A stretch of 64,000 nt of DNA from RGIG3009 sp964390295 (lineage in GTDB: Bacteria > Bacillota > Clostridia > Oscillospirales > Acutalibacteraceae), in the NCBI GenBank assembly GCA_964390295.1, contig CAYMHR010000004.1, positions 1 through 64,000 on the forward strand. Reading direction: 5' to 3'. The notes below the pieces were generated by a model. It made no database searches and was not told the DNA's origin. It saw only the letters and a program-made list of their open reading frames with translations. Below are positions 41,150-49,718 of this stretch, piece by piece. How positions within the stretch are numbered: position 1 is the first letter of the stretch; every line of letters starts with the position of its first letter. The position numbers and the translations under genes are program-made.

Positions 41150-43178
41150 GCCGGAGTTGTTGGCACCGGCCGGTTCGTACGAGGCACTTGTCGCCGCGGT
41201 ACGAGCCGGAGCCGATGCCGTCTATTTGGGCGTAGAAGGGTTCAATGCCCGTCGCCATGCCCGCAATTTTTCCATCAGTCCCACCGAGGAATCGGAGGGG
41301 TGTTCGCTGGCGGAGGCGGTGGCGTTTTGCCACGTTCGCGGTGTCAAGGTGCACCTGACGTTAAATACGCTGGTGCGCGATCGTGAATTGCCGGAAGCGC
41401 TTCGAATTGCCGAACGTGCTTGCGAGTGCGGCGTGGATGCGCTGATCGTACAGGACCGCGGCTTGGCACGGTGTTTGCACACCATGGCACCGCAAATGCC
41501 GTTGCACGCCTCCACGCAGTTGTCTTGCCACACGCCGGACGGCGTTCGCCTGTTGCGCGACGCTGGGTTTTCCCGTGTCGTGTTGGCGCGTGAAATGTCG
41601 AAGGATGAGATTGCCGCTTGCGTCGGTCTCGGCTGTGAGCTGGAAACGTTTGTGCACGGTGCTTTGTGTATGAGCGTGTCGGGACAGTGCGAGTTGTCCG
41701 CCGTGCTGGGTGGACGAAGCGGCAATCGCGGTCTTTGCGCGCAGCCGTGCCGCTTGCCGTTCGCCGTGGATCATCGTCCGCATGACGGGGAAGCGGCGTT
41801 GAGCTTGAAGGATCAGTCTTTGTACCTACACGTGGACGAGCTATGCTCCTTGGGTGTGGATTCGCTGAAAATCGAAGGTCGTATGAAGCGGCCGGAGTAC
41901 GTTGCCGCCGCTACGGCGGTGTATCGTCAGCTGTTGGACGGCGAAACGCCGGATTCCCAATTGCTGGAGGATTTGCGGTCTGTCTTTTCGCGTTCCGGCT
42001 TCACGGACGATTACTTTACGGGTCGGCGTGGTAAAACGTTGTTTGGTTATCGCCGTGCCGAGGATATTGCCGATTCGGCGGTGCTGTCGCGCCTGTCAAA
42101 GCTCTATGACCGAGAAAAGCAACGGGTGGCGGTCACAATGCGGCTGACGGATCATCCGTTGGCCGTTACCGCGACGGATACGGATGGGCATACGGTGCGC
42201 ACCGTAGCCCCTGACGATACACCGTTGCTGGATCGGCCGTTGCCGTCGGAGCGTGTGGTCGAGCAGCTGCAAAAAGCCGGGGGGACGGCGTTTTCCGTGT
42301 CGGCTTCCGTTGCCGCTGAGCCGTGCGTTTCGCTGTCGACAGTCAATGCCCTGCGCCGTCGCGCCTTGGAACTGATGACTGCTGCGCGAGGCGAGGTCGT
42401 ACCGGTTACGTGGAATGACCGGGCAACGCCGGAGGAACGCCCGTTTCATCAGAAAATTTTTCACGGCCTGGTGGCGCGCGCCGAGCGTGCGGAGCAGGTT
42501 GTTCCCGGCGCGAATCACTGGATCGTTCCGCTGGGCTGTACTCCGAACGTGCCTCATTGGGGCGTGGAGGTGCCGCGTGGCTTGTTTGGAACGGAAGCCG
42601 CAACGTATGCCGCCTTGCGGCGTGCGGCGGCCGCGGGTGCCGATTTTGCTTTGTGCAATACGGTCGGCGCCGTTGCTCCGGTTCGTGCGGCTGGTTTGAC
42701 CCCACTTGCCGGCCCGTTTTGGAATATTACCAACGGTGAGTCTTTGTCGGCGGCAGAGGCGGATGGAATTGCCGCCGCGATTTTGTCGTTCGAGCTTACC
42801 TTTTCTCAAATGCGCTTTGCGGAACATCGCGATGGGATCGGGCTGTTCGCCTACGGCCGGTTGCCACTGATGCTGTTGCGTGCTTGTCCGGTATCCACGG
42901 TCAAGGAGTGTTCAGCCTGCCGTGGTAAAAGTGTCCTGGTGGATCGTACCGGCGTACGATTCCCGGTGCGATGCTACGGCGGTTGTAGCGAGCTGTTGAA
43001 CGCGGTACCGCTGTATTTGGCAGATCGCCTGCAGGAGCTTCCGCATCTGGCGTTTTCCTATTTGCATTTTACCGATGAAACGCCGGAACGGGTGGCGGAG
43101 GTGCTTCGGGAATACCGCGAAGGCGGCGTGCCGCCAAAGCCGTTTACACGGGGCTTATATAAGCGAGGGGTGGAGTGA
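41142..43178 (+). CDS. U32 family peptidase-like protein with DUF3656 region
   Basis: A 678-residue U32 protein. The N-terminal 330 residues match the family: PELLAPAGSYEALVAAVRAGADAVYLG, ETFVHGALCMSVSGQC, and SGNRGLCAQPCRLPF with the cysteines expected to hold an Fe-S cluster. The longer C-terminal half looks like the DUF3656 extension seen in RlhA-type proteins, and holds a further Cys set (CPVSTVKECSACRGK). Relatives are prephenate-dependent RNA hydroxylases rather than proteases, so 23S rRNA or tRNA hydroxylation is the best guess. The GTG start lies inside the end of zapA (GTGGGTAA). Confidence 0.88.
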   Translation: MGKPELLAPAGSYEALVAAVRAGADAVYLGVEGFNARRHARNFSISPTEESEGCSLAEAVAFCHVRGVKVHLTLNTLVRDRELPEALRIAERACECGVDALIVQDRGLARCLHTMAPQMPLHASTQLSCHTPDGVRLLRDAGFSRVVLAREMSKDEIAACVGLGCELETFVHGALCMSVSGQCELSAVLGGRSGNRGLCAQPCRLPFAVDHRPHDGEAALSLKDQSLYLHVDELCSLGVDSLKIEGRMKRPEYVAAATAVYRQLLDGETPDSQLLEDLRSVFSRSGFTDDYFTGRRGKTLFGYRRAEDIADSAVLSRLSKLYDREKQRVAVTMRLTDHPLAVTATDTDGHTVRTVAPDDTPLLDRPLPSERVVEQLQKAGGTAFSVSASVAAEPCVSLSTVNALRRRALELMTAARGEVVPVTWNDRATPEERPFHQKIFHGLVARAERAEQVVPGANHWIVPLGCTPNVPHWGVEVPRGLFGTEAATYAALRRAAAAGADFALCNTVGAVAPVRAAGLTPLAGPFWNITNGESLSAAEADGIAAAILSFELTFSQMRFAEHRDGIGLFAYGRLPLMLLRACPVSTVKECSACRGKSVLVDRTGVRFPVRCYGGCSELLNAVPLYLADRLQELPHLAFSYLHFTDETPERVAEVLREYREGGVPPKPFTRGLYKRGVE

Positions 43179-43184
43179 TCAACG

Positions 43185-43571
43185 ATGAAAGTGGCAGTTG
43201 TCGGGTCGCGCAACATCTCGATTTCGGATATCGGTAGCTTTTTGCCTCAAGGTACCACGGAAATCGTATCGGGCGGTGCGCGTGGCGTGGATGCCTGTGC
43301 TCGCCGGTATGCGCGGAAGCACCGTATCCCGTTGACGGAGTTTTTGCCGGATTACGATACGTACGGAAGAATGGCACCGTTGCGTCGCAACGATCGGATC
43401 ATCCAATACGCCGACGTGGTGCTGGCTTTTTGGGACGGTCGATCGCACGGGACCCGGTACGTATTGCGCCGTTGTCGCGAGGTGCACAAGCCGGTTCGCG
43501 TGTTTCGTTTGCGCGAGCCGGAGCCGCTGTGGCCGGAACAACTGATATGGGACGTGGAAGAAAGCCAATGA
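43185..43571 (+). CDS. SLOG-fold (DUF2493/YspA-like) protein
   Basis: A 128-residue Rossmann-like protein. KVAVVGSRNI, EIVSGGARGVDACARRYA and DYDTYGRMAPLRRNDRIIQYADVVLAFWDG are the SLOG/DprA-like nucleotide-binding pattern. Some members sense nucleotide-derived ligands, but none of known function can be matched here. GGAGTGATC precedes ATG 43185. It ends the murA-U32 run and is followed by a terminator. Confidence 0.82.
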   Translation: MKVAVVGSRNISISDIGSFLPQGTTEIVSGGARGVDACARRYARKHRIPLTEFLPDYDTYGRMAPLRRNDRIIQYADVVLAFWDGRSHGTRYVLRRCREVHKPVRVFRLREPEPLWPEQLIWDVEESQ

Positions 43572-43594
43572 GATTCGGGCGATAGGAACGCTTC

Positions 43595-43619
43595 AAAGCA
43601 GGGCATTGCCCTGCTTTTT
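43595..43619 (+). terminator. Terminator before spoIVA
   Basis: A 10 bp stem (43595-43604 with 43608-43617) with a three-base loop ends in TTTTT. Confidence 0.88.
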
Positions 43620-43624
43620 CTGTT

Positions 43625-43655
43625 GTCATAAACGCGTCGGTCGGTTCATAGGAAT
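43625..43655 (+). promoter_or_regulatory. Sigma-E-like promoter of spoIVA
   Basis: GTCATA (43625-43630) and CATAGGAAT (43647-43655) are 16 bp apart. This resembles the mother-cell sigma-E form (ATA, 16-18 bp, CATACAAT). It lies between the terminator and spoIVA, where sigma-E control is expected. Confidence 0.6.
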
Positions 43656-43687
43656 GTACAAACACTGATGCGAGCGGAGGAAGAAGT

Positions 43688-45169
43688 ATGACAGCAAACA
43701 AAAGCATCTATCAGGATATTGCCGCAAGAACCGGAGGCGATATTTATATCGGCGTTGTTGGACCGGTTCGTACCGGAAAATCTACGTTTATTAAGCAGTT
43801 TATGGATACGCTGGTATTGCCGAACATCGACGGCGAATACAGCCGTGAGCGTGCGGTGGACGAATTGCCGCAGTCGTCGGCCGGCCGCACGATTATGACC
43901 ACCGAACCGAAATTCATCCCGGAGCAGGCGGTGGGGATTACGGTGAGCGGTGTTGCCGGCATGAAGGTTCGCATGATCGATTGCGTGGGATACGTGGTGC
44001 CGTCGGCTCTGGGATATATTGAAGAAAACGCTCCGCGCATGGTGAAGACACCGTGGTTCGAGGAAGAGGTTCCGTTTAACATGGCGGCGGAAATTGGCAC
44101 GCAAAAGGTAATTTCCGAGCACTCTACCATTGGTTTGGTTATTACCACGGACGGTAGTATTACGGAAATTCCACGCGCGGAATATGCCGAAGCCGAGGAG
44201 CGGGTTATCCGGGAATTGCAGGCGATTCACAAGCCGTTTGCCGTGCTGCTGAATACGACGGAGCCAACCGGTGAAGCGACGACTGCTTTGTGCGAGGAAT
44301 TGAGCGAAAAATACGGCGTTCCTGTTTGCGCGGTCAACTGCCTGGAAATCGGTGAGGAGGAGATACGCCGGATTTTGGAAACGATTTTGTTCGAATTTCC
44401 GGTGAATCAAATTGGATTCCGGATGCCGTCGTGGGTGATGAAGCTGGATCGTCGGCATCCGGTGCGGCAAAGCATCGTTGGCGCGGTGCGCGGGGCGGTG
44501 GCAGACGTGCGGAAAATCCGCGAGCTACACGACTTGGGGCAAGAGCTGACGGCGTGTGAGTATTTGTCGGATGCCACGTTGGCTGCAGTGGATTTGGGAA
44601 GCGGCAGGGGCGTGATCGACCTTGCTGTGCCGCCGACGCTGTTCTATCAGGTGCTTGGTGAGATTACGGGATTGCCTGTGGCAAACGAGGGCGAGCTGAT
44701 GACCTGCATGACGGAGTTGGCGGAAATCTGTCATCGGTACGATAAGCTGAAGACGGCATTGGAGCAGGTGGAGCAGACCGGCTACGGAATTGTAATGCCT
44801 TCGCTGGAGGAAATGTCACTGGCGGAACCGGAGATCATTAAGCAGAGCGGACGATACGGTGTGCGCTTGCGTGCAACGGCACCGTCCATCCATATGATGA
44901 AGGCCAGCATTACGACGGAGGTAGCACCGATCGTCGGCTCGGAAAAGCAATCGGAGGAGTTGGTCAACTACTTACTGCGCGAGTTTGAAGCGGAGCCGGG
45001 AAAAATCTGGGATTCCAATATTTTCGGAACGTCGCTGTACGGCTTGGTGAACGAAGGCTTGCATAACAAGCTGCATCGTATGCCGGAGGATGCTCGCATG
45101 AAACTGAAGGAAACGGTGGAGCGTATCATCAACGACGGTTGTAACGGTTTGATCTGTATTATCGTTTGA
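43688..45169 (+). CDS. spoIVA: Stage IV sporulation protein A
   Basis: A 493-residue ATPase that polymerises on the forespore surface as the base of the spore coat. Walker A is GPVRTGKST, and YSRERAVDELPQSSAGRTIMTTEPKF with the DCVGYVVPSALGY segment matches the family; the C-terminal region ends in GCNGLICIIV, close to the conserved membrane-contact end. It is a firm marker of endospore formation. GGAGGAAG lies before ATG 43688, behind a sigma-E-like promoter. The next two genes look like SpoIVFA and SpoIVFB and probably share the mother-cell transcript. Confidence 0.97.
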   Translation: MTANKSIYQDIAARTGGDIYIGVVGPVRTGKSTFIKQFMDTLVLPNIDGEYSRERAVDELPQSSAGRTIMTTEPKFIPEQAVGITVSGVAGMKVRMIDCVGYVVPSALGYIEENAPRMVKTPWFEEEVPFNMAAEIGTQKVISEHSTIGLVITTDGSITEIPRAEYAEAEERVIRELQAIHKPFAVLLNTTEPTGEATTALCEELSEKYGVPVCAVNCLEIGEEEIRRILETILFEFPVNQIGFRMPSWVMKLDRRHPVRQSIVGAVRGAVADVRKIRELHDLGQELTACEYLSDATLAAVDLGSGRGVIDLAVPPTLFYQVLGEITGLPVANEGELMTCMTELAEICHRYDKLKTALEQVEQTGYGIVMPSLEEMSLAEPEIIKQSGRYGVRLRATAPSIHMMKASITTEVAPIVGSEKQSEELVNYLLREFEAEPGKIWDSNIFGTSLYGLVNEGLHNKLHRMPEDARMKLKETVERIINDGCNGLICIIV

Positions 45170-45188
45170 TGGCAAGGGGGCTGTGCGT

Positions 45189-45908
45189 ATGAAAGAACAA
45201 CACCGCCGATCAGCGGGGGCGCGTACCGGGAAAGGTCGCTCCGACTTTTCGCTATTGATGGTACAAGGCGTGATTTGCGGTGTTGTTCTTCTTTTGGTGC
45301 TGCTTCTTCGCTTGATGGGCGGCAAGGCATGGTCACAGCTACGGACGCTGTTTCGACAATGGATTACCGACGACGGCTGGGTGCAAACGATTACGGAACG
45401 ACTTGCCGAGGAAAATGTCTCGGCAAGCGATCGTTCGGTGAGGCTGACATCTGCGGCGGTATCGCCGCTATCGGCAGAGCCGGTAGCGTCCGTTGTCGAA
45501 GCCCTGCCGCAGGGGAAAGCGCCCATGGACAACGGTAAAGTCACCTCGCCGTTTGGCGTTCGGGAGGACCCACTCCGCGGCGGGACAGGCTTTCACAGCG
45601 GCATCGACGTGGCGGCAGAGGAGGGGACGCCGCTCTATGCGACGCACGACGGTTTGATCACGGCATCAAGGTGGGAGGCCAGCTACGGATATTATATCAC
45701 CGTGCGATGCGCCGGGGGCTTTGAGATCACCTATGCGCATTGCTCCCGGCTTTTACACGACGTTGGCGAAACGGTAAGCGCGGGGGAGACGATTGCTTTG
45801 GTGGGCAGTACCGGAGATTCCACCGGGCCACACGTTCACGTTATGGTATCGAAAGACGGCGTTTACAGTGACCCTTCGGCGCTGATCCCGGAGGCATGGT
45901 ATGCTTGA
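45189..45908 (+). CDS. spoIVFA: SpoIVFA-like M23 membrane protein
   Basis: A 239-residue protein with one transmembrane segment (about 21-43) and a C-terminal LytM/M23 domain. The position, just before an M50 protease and overlapping its start, suggests the SpoIVFA role of holding SpoIVFB in check in the membrane around the forespore. Zinc-site motifs are intact: His136 and Asp140 in HSGID, HCS and HVHV, so it could be a working endopeptidase. AAGGGGG at 45174-45180 favours ATG 45189 over GTG 45183. The alternative is a SpoIIQ-type or general cell wall hydrolase. Confidence 0.75.
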   Translation: MKEQHRRSAGARTGKGRSDFSLLMVQGVICGVVLLLVLLLRLMGGKAWSQLRTLFRQWITDDGWVQTITERLAEENVSASDRSVRLTSAAVSPLSAEPVASVVEALPQGKAPMDNGKVTSPFGVREDPLRGGTGFHSGIDVAAEEGTPLYATHDGLITASRWEASYGYYITVRCAGGFEITYAHCSRLLHDVGETVSAGETIALVGSTGDSTGPHVHVMVSKDGVYSDPSALIPEAWYA

Positions 45909-46485
45909 ATGGCGCTGGTTCGGCGTGCGTCTGCGGATGGAACTTTGGTTTCCGGCGTCGATCATCGTCATGCTGTCTCTGGACCGCAGTGGGATGACGT
46001 TGCTGTGCCTGCTGGCATCGATGATGCACGAATGTGGGCACGGGATAGCCATGCTGTGCGTGCGAGACACCCCGCGTTGTGTTACTTTCGGTGCTTTCGG
46101 TATGCGTGTTGAGCGGGCCGATCGGCAATTAAGCTATTCGTCGCAGTGCGTGGTGTCCTTGTCGGGACCGCTGGTCAATGCCGTCTGCGGCGCGTGGCTG
46201 TGGGTGGTCGGTGCTACCGATGCGGCGTGGGTTCACAGCGTTTTGGCGGTGTTCCACGTCTTGCCCGTCGTTTCGTTGGATGGCGGCGAGGCGTTGTACG
46301 CACTGCTTTGTCTCCGTTTTGCCGAGGAGCAGGCCGATCGGCTTTTGCGAATTTGTTCCATCGTGACGGTCTGTCCGCTGATCCTGATCGGCGTTTGGCT
46401 GTTGCTGTCCACGGGATATAATGCCACCCTGCTGGTTGTGTGCGGTTATTTACTGTTGAGAATGTTTTTGCGAACTAATCGTTGA
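45901..46485 (+). CDS. spoIVFB: SpoIVFB-like site-2 protease (M50)
   Basis: A 194-residue intramembrane zinc protease. The metal site is His43-Glu44-Cys45-Gly46-His47 (HECGH, an HExxH motif), with Asp127 in VVSLDGGEAL as third ligand and Asn93 in SGPLVN. About five to six helices are present. SpoIVFB cleaves pro-sigma-K in the mother cell; a small M50 enzyme after an M23 membrane protein and spoIVA fits that role. The ATG overlaps the end of the M23 gene, so translation is coupled. A CBS domain, found in the B. subtilis protein, is lacking. Confidence 0.82.
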   Translation: MLEWRWFGVRLRMELWFPASIIVMLSLDRSGMTLLCLLASMMHECGHGIAMLCVRDTPRCVTFGAFGMRVERADRQLSYSSQCVVSLSGPLVNAVCGAWLWVVGATDAAWVHSVLAVFHVLPVVSLDGGEALYALLCLRFAEEQADRLLRICSIVTVCPLILIGVWLLLSTGYNATLLVVCGYLLLRMFLRTNR

Positions 46486-46510
46486 AAAATAGTGAAAAAT
46501 ATCGTATACT
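46482..46510 (+). promoter_or_regulatory. Sigma-A promoter of the radical SAM gene
   Basis: TTGAAA (46482-46487) and TATACT (46505-46510) are 17 bp apart; the -35 box overlaps the spoIVFB stop codon. Confidence 0.75.
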
Positions 46511-46543
46511 GCTATTGGAATCAGAAAAACCGAGGAGGATACT

Positions 46544-48385
46544 ATGGCACTGACGTTGGACGAGCTGTTTGAACGCGTACAAAAACCGGCACGGTATACC
46601 GGTGGCGAGCTGAACAGCGTGGTAAAGGATAAAAGCAAAGTGAACGTGCGATTCGCCTTTTGCTTTCCCGATTTGTATGAGGTCGGTATGTCGCATCTGG
46701 GAATGAAAATTCTCTACGGCTTGAAAAACGCCGTGGAGGATTTCTGGTGCGAGCGCGTCTTTGCGCCGGATACCGATATGGAAGCGCTGATGCGTGAAAA
46801 CCGGATTCCGCTGTTTGCACTGGAAAGCCGCGATCCGATCCGCGATTTTGACTTCGTCGGGTTTACTTTGCAATACGAAATGTGCTATACCACCATTTTG
46901 AATATGCTGGACCTTGCCGGTATTCCGTTGCGTGCCGATCAGCGTGACGAAACGATGCCGCTGGTGATCGCGGGCGGTCCCTGTGCCTGCAATCCGGAGC
47001 CGCTGGCGGATTTTTTCGATATCTTCATTTTGGGCGAGGGCGAAGAGGTTAATCTGGAGCTGATGACGCTTTACCGCGAGCACAAGCTGCAGGGCTACGA
47101 TAAGCGACGCTTCCTGAAGGCGGCGGCGCAGATCGAGGGCGTTTACGTTCCGGCCTTTTATGAGGTGACCTATCACGAGGACGGTCGCGTTCAGGCGATC
47201 ATTCCGCACGAGGGTGCACCGGCCACGATTCGTAAGCGCGTGATTTTAGACATGGACAAGGCGTATTATCCGGAGTCGTTCGTGGTGCCGTTTGTGGATA
47301 TCGTGCACGACCGCGCGATGAGTGAAATCTTCCGCGGCTGTATTCGCGGCTGTCGCTTCTGTCAGGCGGGCTTTATTTATCGGCCGGTTCGTGAAAAATC
47401 GGTGGATACCATTGACCGTCAAAGCCGTTCGCTGTGTGAAACCAGCGGTTACGAGGAGTTTTCTTTGTCATCGCTGTCTACCAGTGACTATACCCGTCTG
47501 GAGGAGCTGTTGAACCGATTGCTTTCGTGGGCGGAGGAGCAGCATGCCAATATTTCAGTACCCTCCCTGCGTGTGGACGGCTTTTCGGAGGAGCTGGCCA
47601 ATCGGCTCAACGTGTTGCGCCGAAACGGTCTGACCTTTGCTCCGGAAGCGGGAACCCAGCGCCTACGCGATACGATCAACAAAAATCTGACGGAGGAAGA
47701 AATTCTGGAAACGGCTCGTCGGGCGTTCGGCGGCGGATGGACATCGGTGAAGCTGTATTTTATGATGGGATTGCCCACGGAAACAGCCGAGGATATTGTC
47801 GGCATCAACGAGCTGGGGCAGAAAATCGTAAACTGTTTTTATCAAAATCCAAACAAGCCGAAGGGCAAGGGCGTTACGGTGTCGGTGAGCGTTTCCTGCT
47901 TTGTGCCGAAGCCGTTTACGCCGTTCCAGTGGGAACCGCAGGATACGTTGGCACAGTTGGAGCAAAAGCAACGGATTCTGCGCGAATCGGTAACGACTAA
48001 AAAGGTTTCGTTGAGCTGGCACGATGCCAAAACCAGCTACTTGGAGGCGGTGCTGGCGCGCGGCGACAGGCGACTGGGTGTCGTGCTGGAAAAAGCGTTT
48101 CACCGTGGATTTAATCTGGACGCGTGGTCGGAGCATTTCGATTTTGATGCCTGGATGGAGATTTTCCGCGATTGCGGTCTCGATCCCGACTTTTATGCCT
48201 GCCGTCGCCGGGAGGCAGACGAGGTGTTCCCGTGGGATCATATTGATATCGGCGTGACCAAAGCGTTTTTGTGGGAGGAAAACCAACGTGCACACGACGG
48301 TGTAACGACACCGAACTGTCGCCAGCAGTGCTCCCATTGCGGTGTGACCTGCTTCAAAGGAGGGTTGTGTGTTGAACGACGTTAA
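46544..48385 (+). CDS. TIGR03960 family radical SAM protein
   Basis: A 613-residue protein with a B12-binding-like N-terminal domain and a radical SAM domain. The cluster motif CIRGCRFCQ (CxxxCxxC) lies near residue 265, and FRGC and SLSTSDYTRLEELL follow. The C-terminus has another Cys set, CRQQCSHCGVTC, that may hold a second cluster. The target is unknown; family members pair with a DUF2344 protein, as here, and a role in tRNA or rRNA modification is often supposed. GAGGAGG precedes ATG 46544. The gene overlaps the next one by 17 bases. Confidence 0.9.
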   Translation: MALTLDELFERVQKPARYTGGELNSVVKDKSKVNVRFAFCFPDLYEVGMSHLGMKILYGLKNAVEDFWCERVFAPDTDMEALMRENRIPLFALESRDPIRDFDFVGFTLQYEMCYTTILNMLDLAGIPLRADQRDETMPLVIAGGPCACNPEPLADFFDIFILGEGEEVNLELMTLYREHKLQGYDKRRFLKAAAQIEGVYVPAFYEVTYHEDGRVQAIIPHEGAPATIRKRVILDMDKAYYPESFVVPFVDIVHDRAMSEIFRGCIRGCRFCQAGFIYRPVREKSVDTIDRQSRSLCETSGYEEFSLSSLSTSDYTRLEELLNRLLSWAEEQHANISVPSLRVDGFSEELANRLNVLRRNGLTFAPEAGTQRLRDTINKNLTEEEILETARRAFGGGWTSVKLYFMMGLPTETAEDIVGINELGQKIVNCFYQNPNKPKGKGVTVSVSVSCFVPKPFTPFQWEPQDTLAQLEQKQRILRESVTTKKVSLSWHDAKTSYLEAVLARGDRRLGVVLEKAFHRGFNLDAWSEHFDFDAWMEIFRDCGLDPDFYACRRREADEVFPWDHIDIGVTKAFLWEENQRAHDGVTTPNCRQQCSHCGVTCFKGGLCVERR

Positions 48386-49037
48386 GGATTTTGTGACGGT
48401 GCGCGTTGTCTTTTCCAAAGCCGGACGGGCACGGTATATCTCGCATTTGGACCTTAATCGCGCCATGACGCGCGCCGTGCGGCGCGCCGAACTGCCGATC
48501 TGGTATACGGAAGGCTTTAACAAGCACCCCTATCTGACGTTTGCCGCACCCCTGTCGCTCGGCTATGAGGGCGAGCGTGAAACCATGGATATCCGCTTGA
48601 AGCAGGAGATGCCGATGGACGAGCTGGTGACGCGCCTGGACGCCGTGATGCCGGAAGGGTTGCACATTTTGACGGCGGCTCCGGCCGTTAAGAAAGCCGG
48701 CGAAGTTGACCGGGGCGTATATTGCTTGACGTTGAATTGTCCGGCATCGTCGGTGCACGCCCTGCTGGCGCAGGAGTCCATTCCTGCCCAAAAGCGCAAC
48801 AAAAAGAAGGAGTGGGTCAGCGTAGAGCTGAAGCCTGTGATGGAACAATCTGCGAGCCAAATTGTCGAAACCGAAGCCGGAACGCAGTGGGTACTGACGT
48901 TGCCGATCAACAGTGAGCTGTCGGTGAATCCGTCTCTGGTGATCGCCGCTTTGCGTGAACGGCAGAGCTTGCCGATGCTGGTGGCGCAGGTGCGTCGCCT
49001 GCGCGTCTTGGCCAAGGACGGCACGGAATTCGCTTGA
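48369..49037 (+). CDS. TIGR03936 / DUF2344 radical SAM-associated protein
   Basis: A 222-residue partner of the preceding radical SAM protein. VRVVFSKAGRARYISHLDLNRAMTRAVRRAELPIWYTEGFNKHP is the DUF2344 hallmark, seen fused to the radical SAM protein in some genomes. AAAGGAGGG (48357-48365 region) precedes GTG 48369 by about five bases and TTG 48372 by eight; either may be the start. Function is unknown. Confidence 0.88.
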   Translation: MLNDVKDFVTVRVVFSKAGRARYISHLDLNRAMTRAVRRAELPIWYTEGFNKHPYLTFAAPLSLGYEGERETMDIRLKQEMPMDELVTRLDAVMPEGLHILTAAPAVKKAGEVDRGVYCLTLNCPASSVHALLAQESIPAQKRNKKKEWVSVELKPVMEQSASQIVETEAGTQWVLTLPINSELSVNPSLVIAALRERQSLPMLVAQVRRLRVLAKDGTEFA

Positions 49038-49067
49038 AAATTTATGCCGAAAGTGCGAAAAAAGTAC

Positions 49068-49096
49068 TTGCTTTTTTGAAAAAGACGTAGTATACT
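49068..49096 (+). promoter_or_regulatory. Promoter of the rplS leader
   Basis: TTGCTT (49068-49073) and TATACT (49091-49096) are 17 bp apart, giving a start near 49103. Confidence 0.75.
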
Positions 49097-49102
49097 ATTG
49101 CA

Positions 49103-49241
49103 GTATGAATGTCCGTTCCACCTTCATCCGGGCGGAATGGGGATGAGTGCCGAGCGAAAGCAAGACATGAAAGCGGGTATTCCTCTGTCGGCGGTACGTT
49201 GCCGCTTCGGACATGAATATCTGAAATGAGAAGGAGGATTT
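49103..49241 (+). promoter_or_regulatory. Structured leader of rplS (L19 leader-like)
   Basis: About 140 bases separate the promoter from rplS. GTCCGTTCCACC and CGGGCGGAATGGGG form a strong stem near 49111-49142, with more pairing further on (CGGTACGTTGCCG). The position fits the autoregulatory L19 leader known in Firmicutes. Assignment rests on position and folding by eye. Confidence 0.6.
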
Positions 49242-49245
49242 TTCC

Positions 49246-49590
49246 ATGGATGCATTGAAACTTATTGCCTCGGATAGCTTGAAGGAGGCAGCCCCTCAGT
49301 TCGCGATCGGTGACACGGTTCGCGTCGACGTGAAGATTCGCGAAGGCGATCGCGAGCGTATTCAGGCCTTCGAGGGCACGGTCATTGCCAAGAAGGGCTC
49401 CGGTGTTGCCGAAACCTTCACGGTGCGTCGTGTGTCTTACGGTGTCGGTGTGGAACGCGTGTTCCCGTTGCATTCTCCCAACGTTGCCGCTGTCACGATT
49501 GTGCGTCACGGTAAGGTTCGCAGAAGCAAGCTGTATTACCTGCGCGATCGCGTTGGTAAGGCTGCCAAGGTCAAAGAGCTTATTAAATAA
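49246..49590 (+). CDS. rplS: Large ribosomal subunit protein bL19
   Basis: A 114-residue ribosomal protein at the subunit interface. FAIGDTVRVDVKIREGDRERIQAFEGTVIAKKGSG, FTVRRVSYGVGVERVFPLHSP and the end KLYYLRDRVGKAAKVKE are diagnostic. AAGGAGG precedes ATG 49246. It is transcribed from its own promoter and leader, not directly with rpsP-trmD as in many bacteria. Confidence 0.98.
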   Translation: MDALKLIASDSLKEAAPQFAIGDTVRVDVKIREGDRERIQAFEGTVIAKKGSGVAETFTVRRVSYGVGVERVFPLHSPNVAAVTIVRHGKVRRSKLYYLRDRVGKAAKVKELIK

Positions 49591-49595
49591 GGCAG

Positions 49596-49629
49596 AAGGG
49601 GAGAAAATCGGCTCGGTTTTCTCCCTTTT
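49596..49629 (+). terminator. Terminator after rplS
   Basis: An inverted repeat of about 11 bp (49597-49607 with 49617-49626) ends in TTTTC. It may be partial, as rbgA follows 90 bases later. Confidence 0.7.
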
Positions 49630-49718
49630 CATTTCAAAAGCAGTCGGCCGGACGCAGAAAACGGTGGTTTTGCAGATGCGTTCGTTACCGAAGTTGACGC
49701 AATGAGGGAGGCAATACG

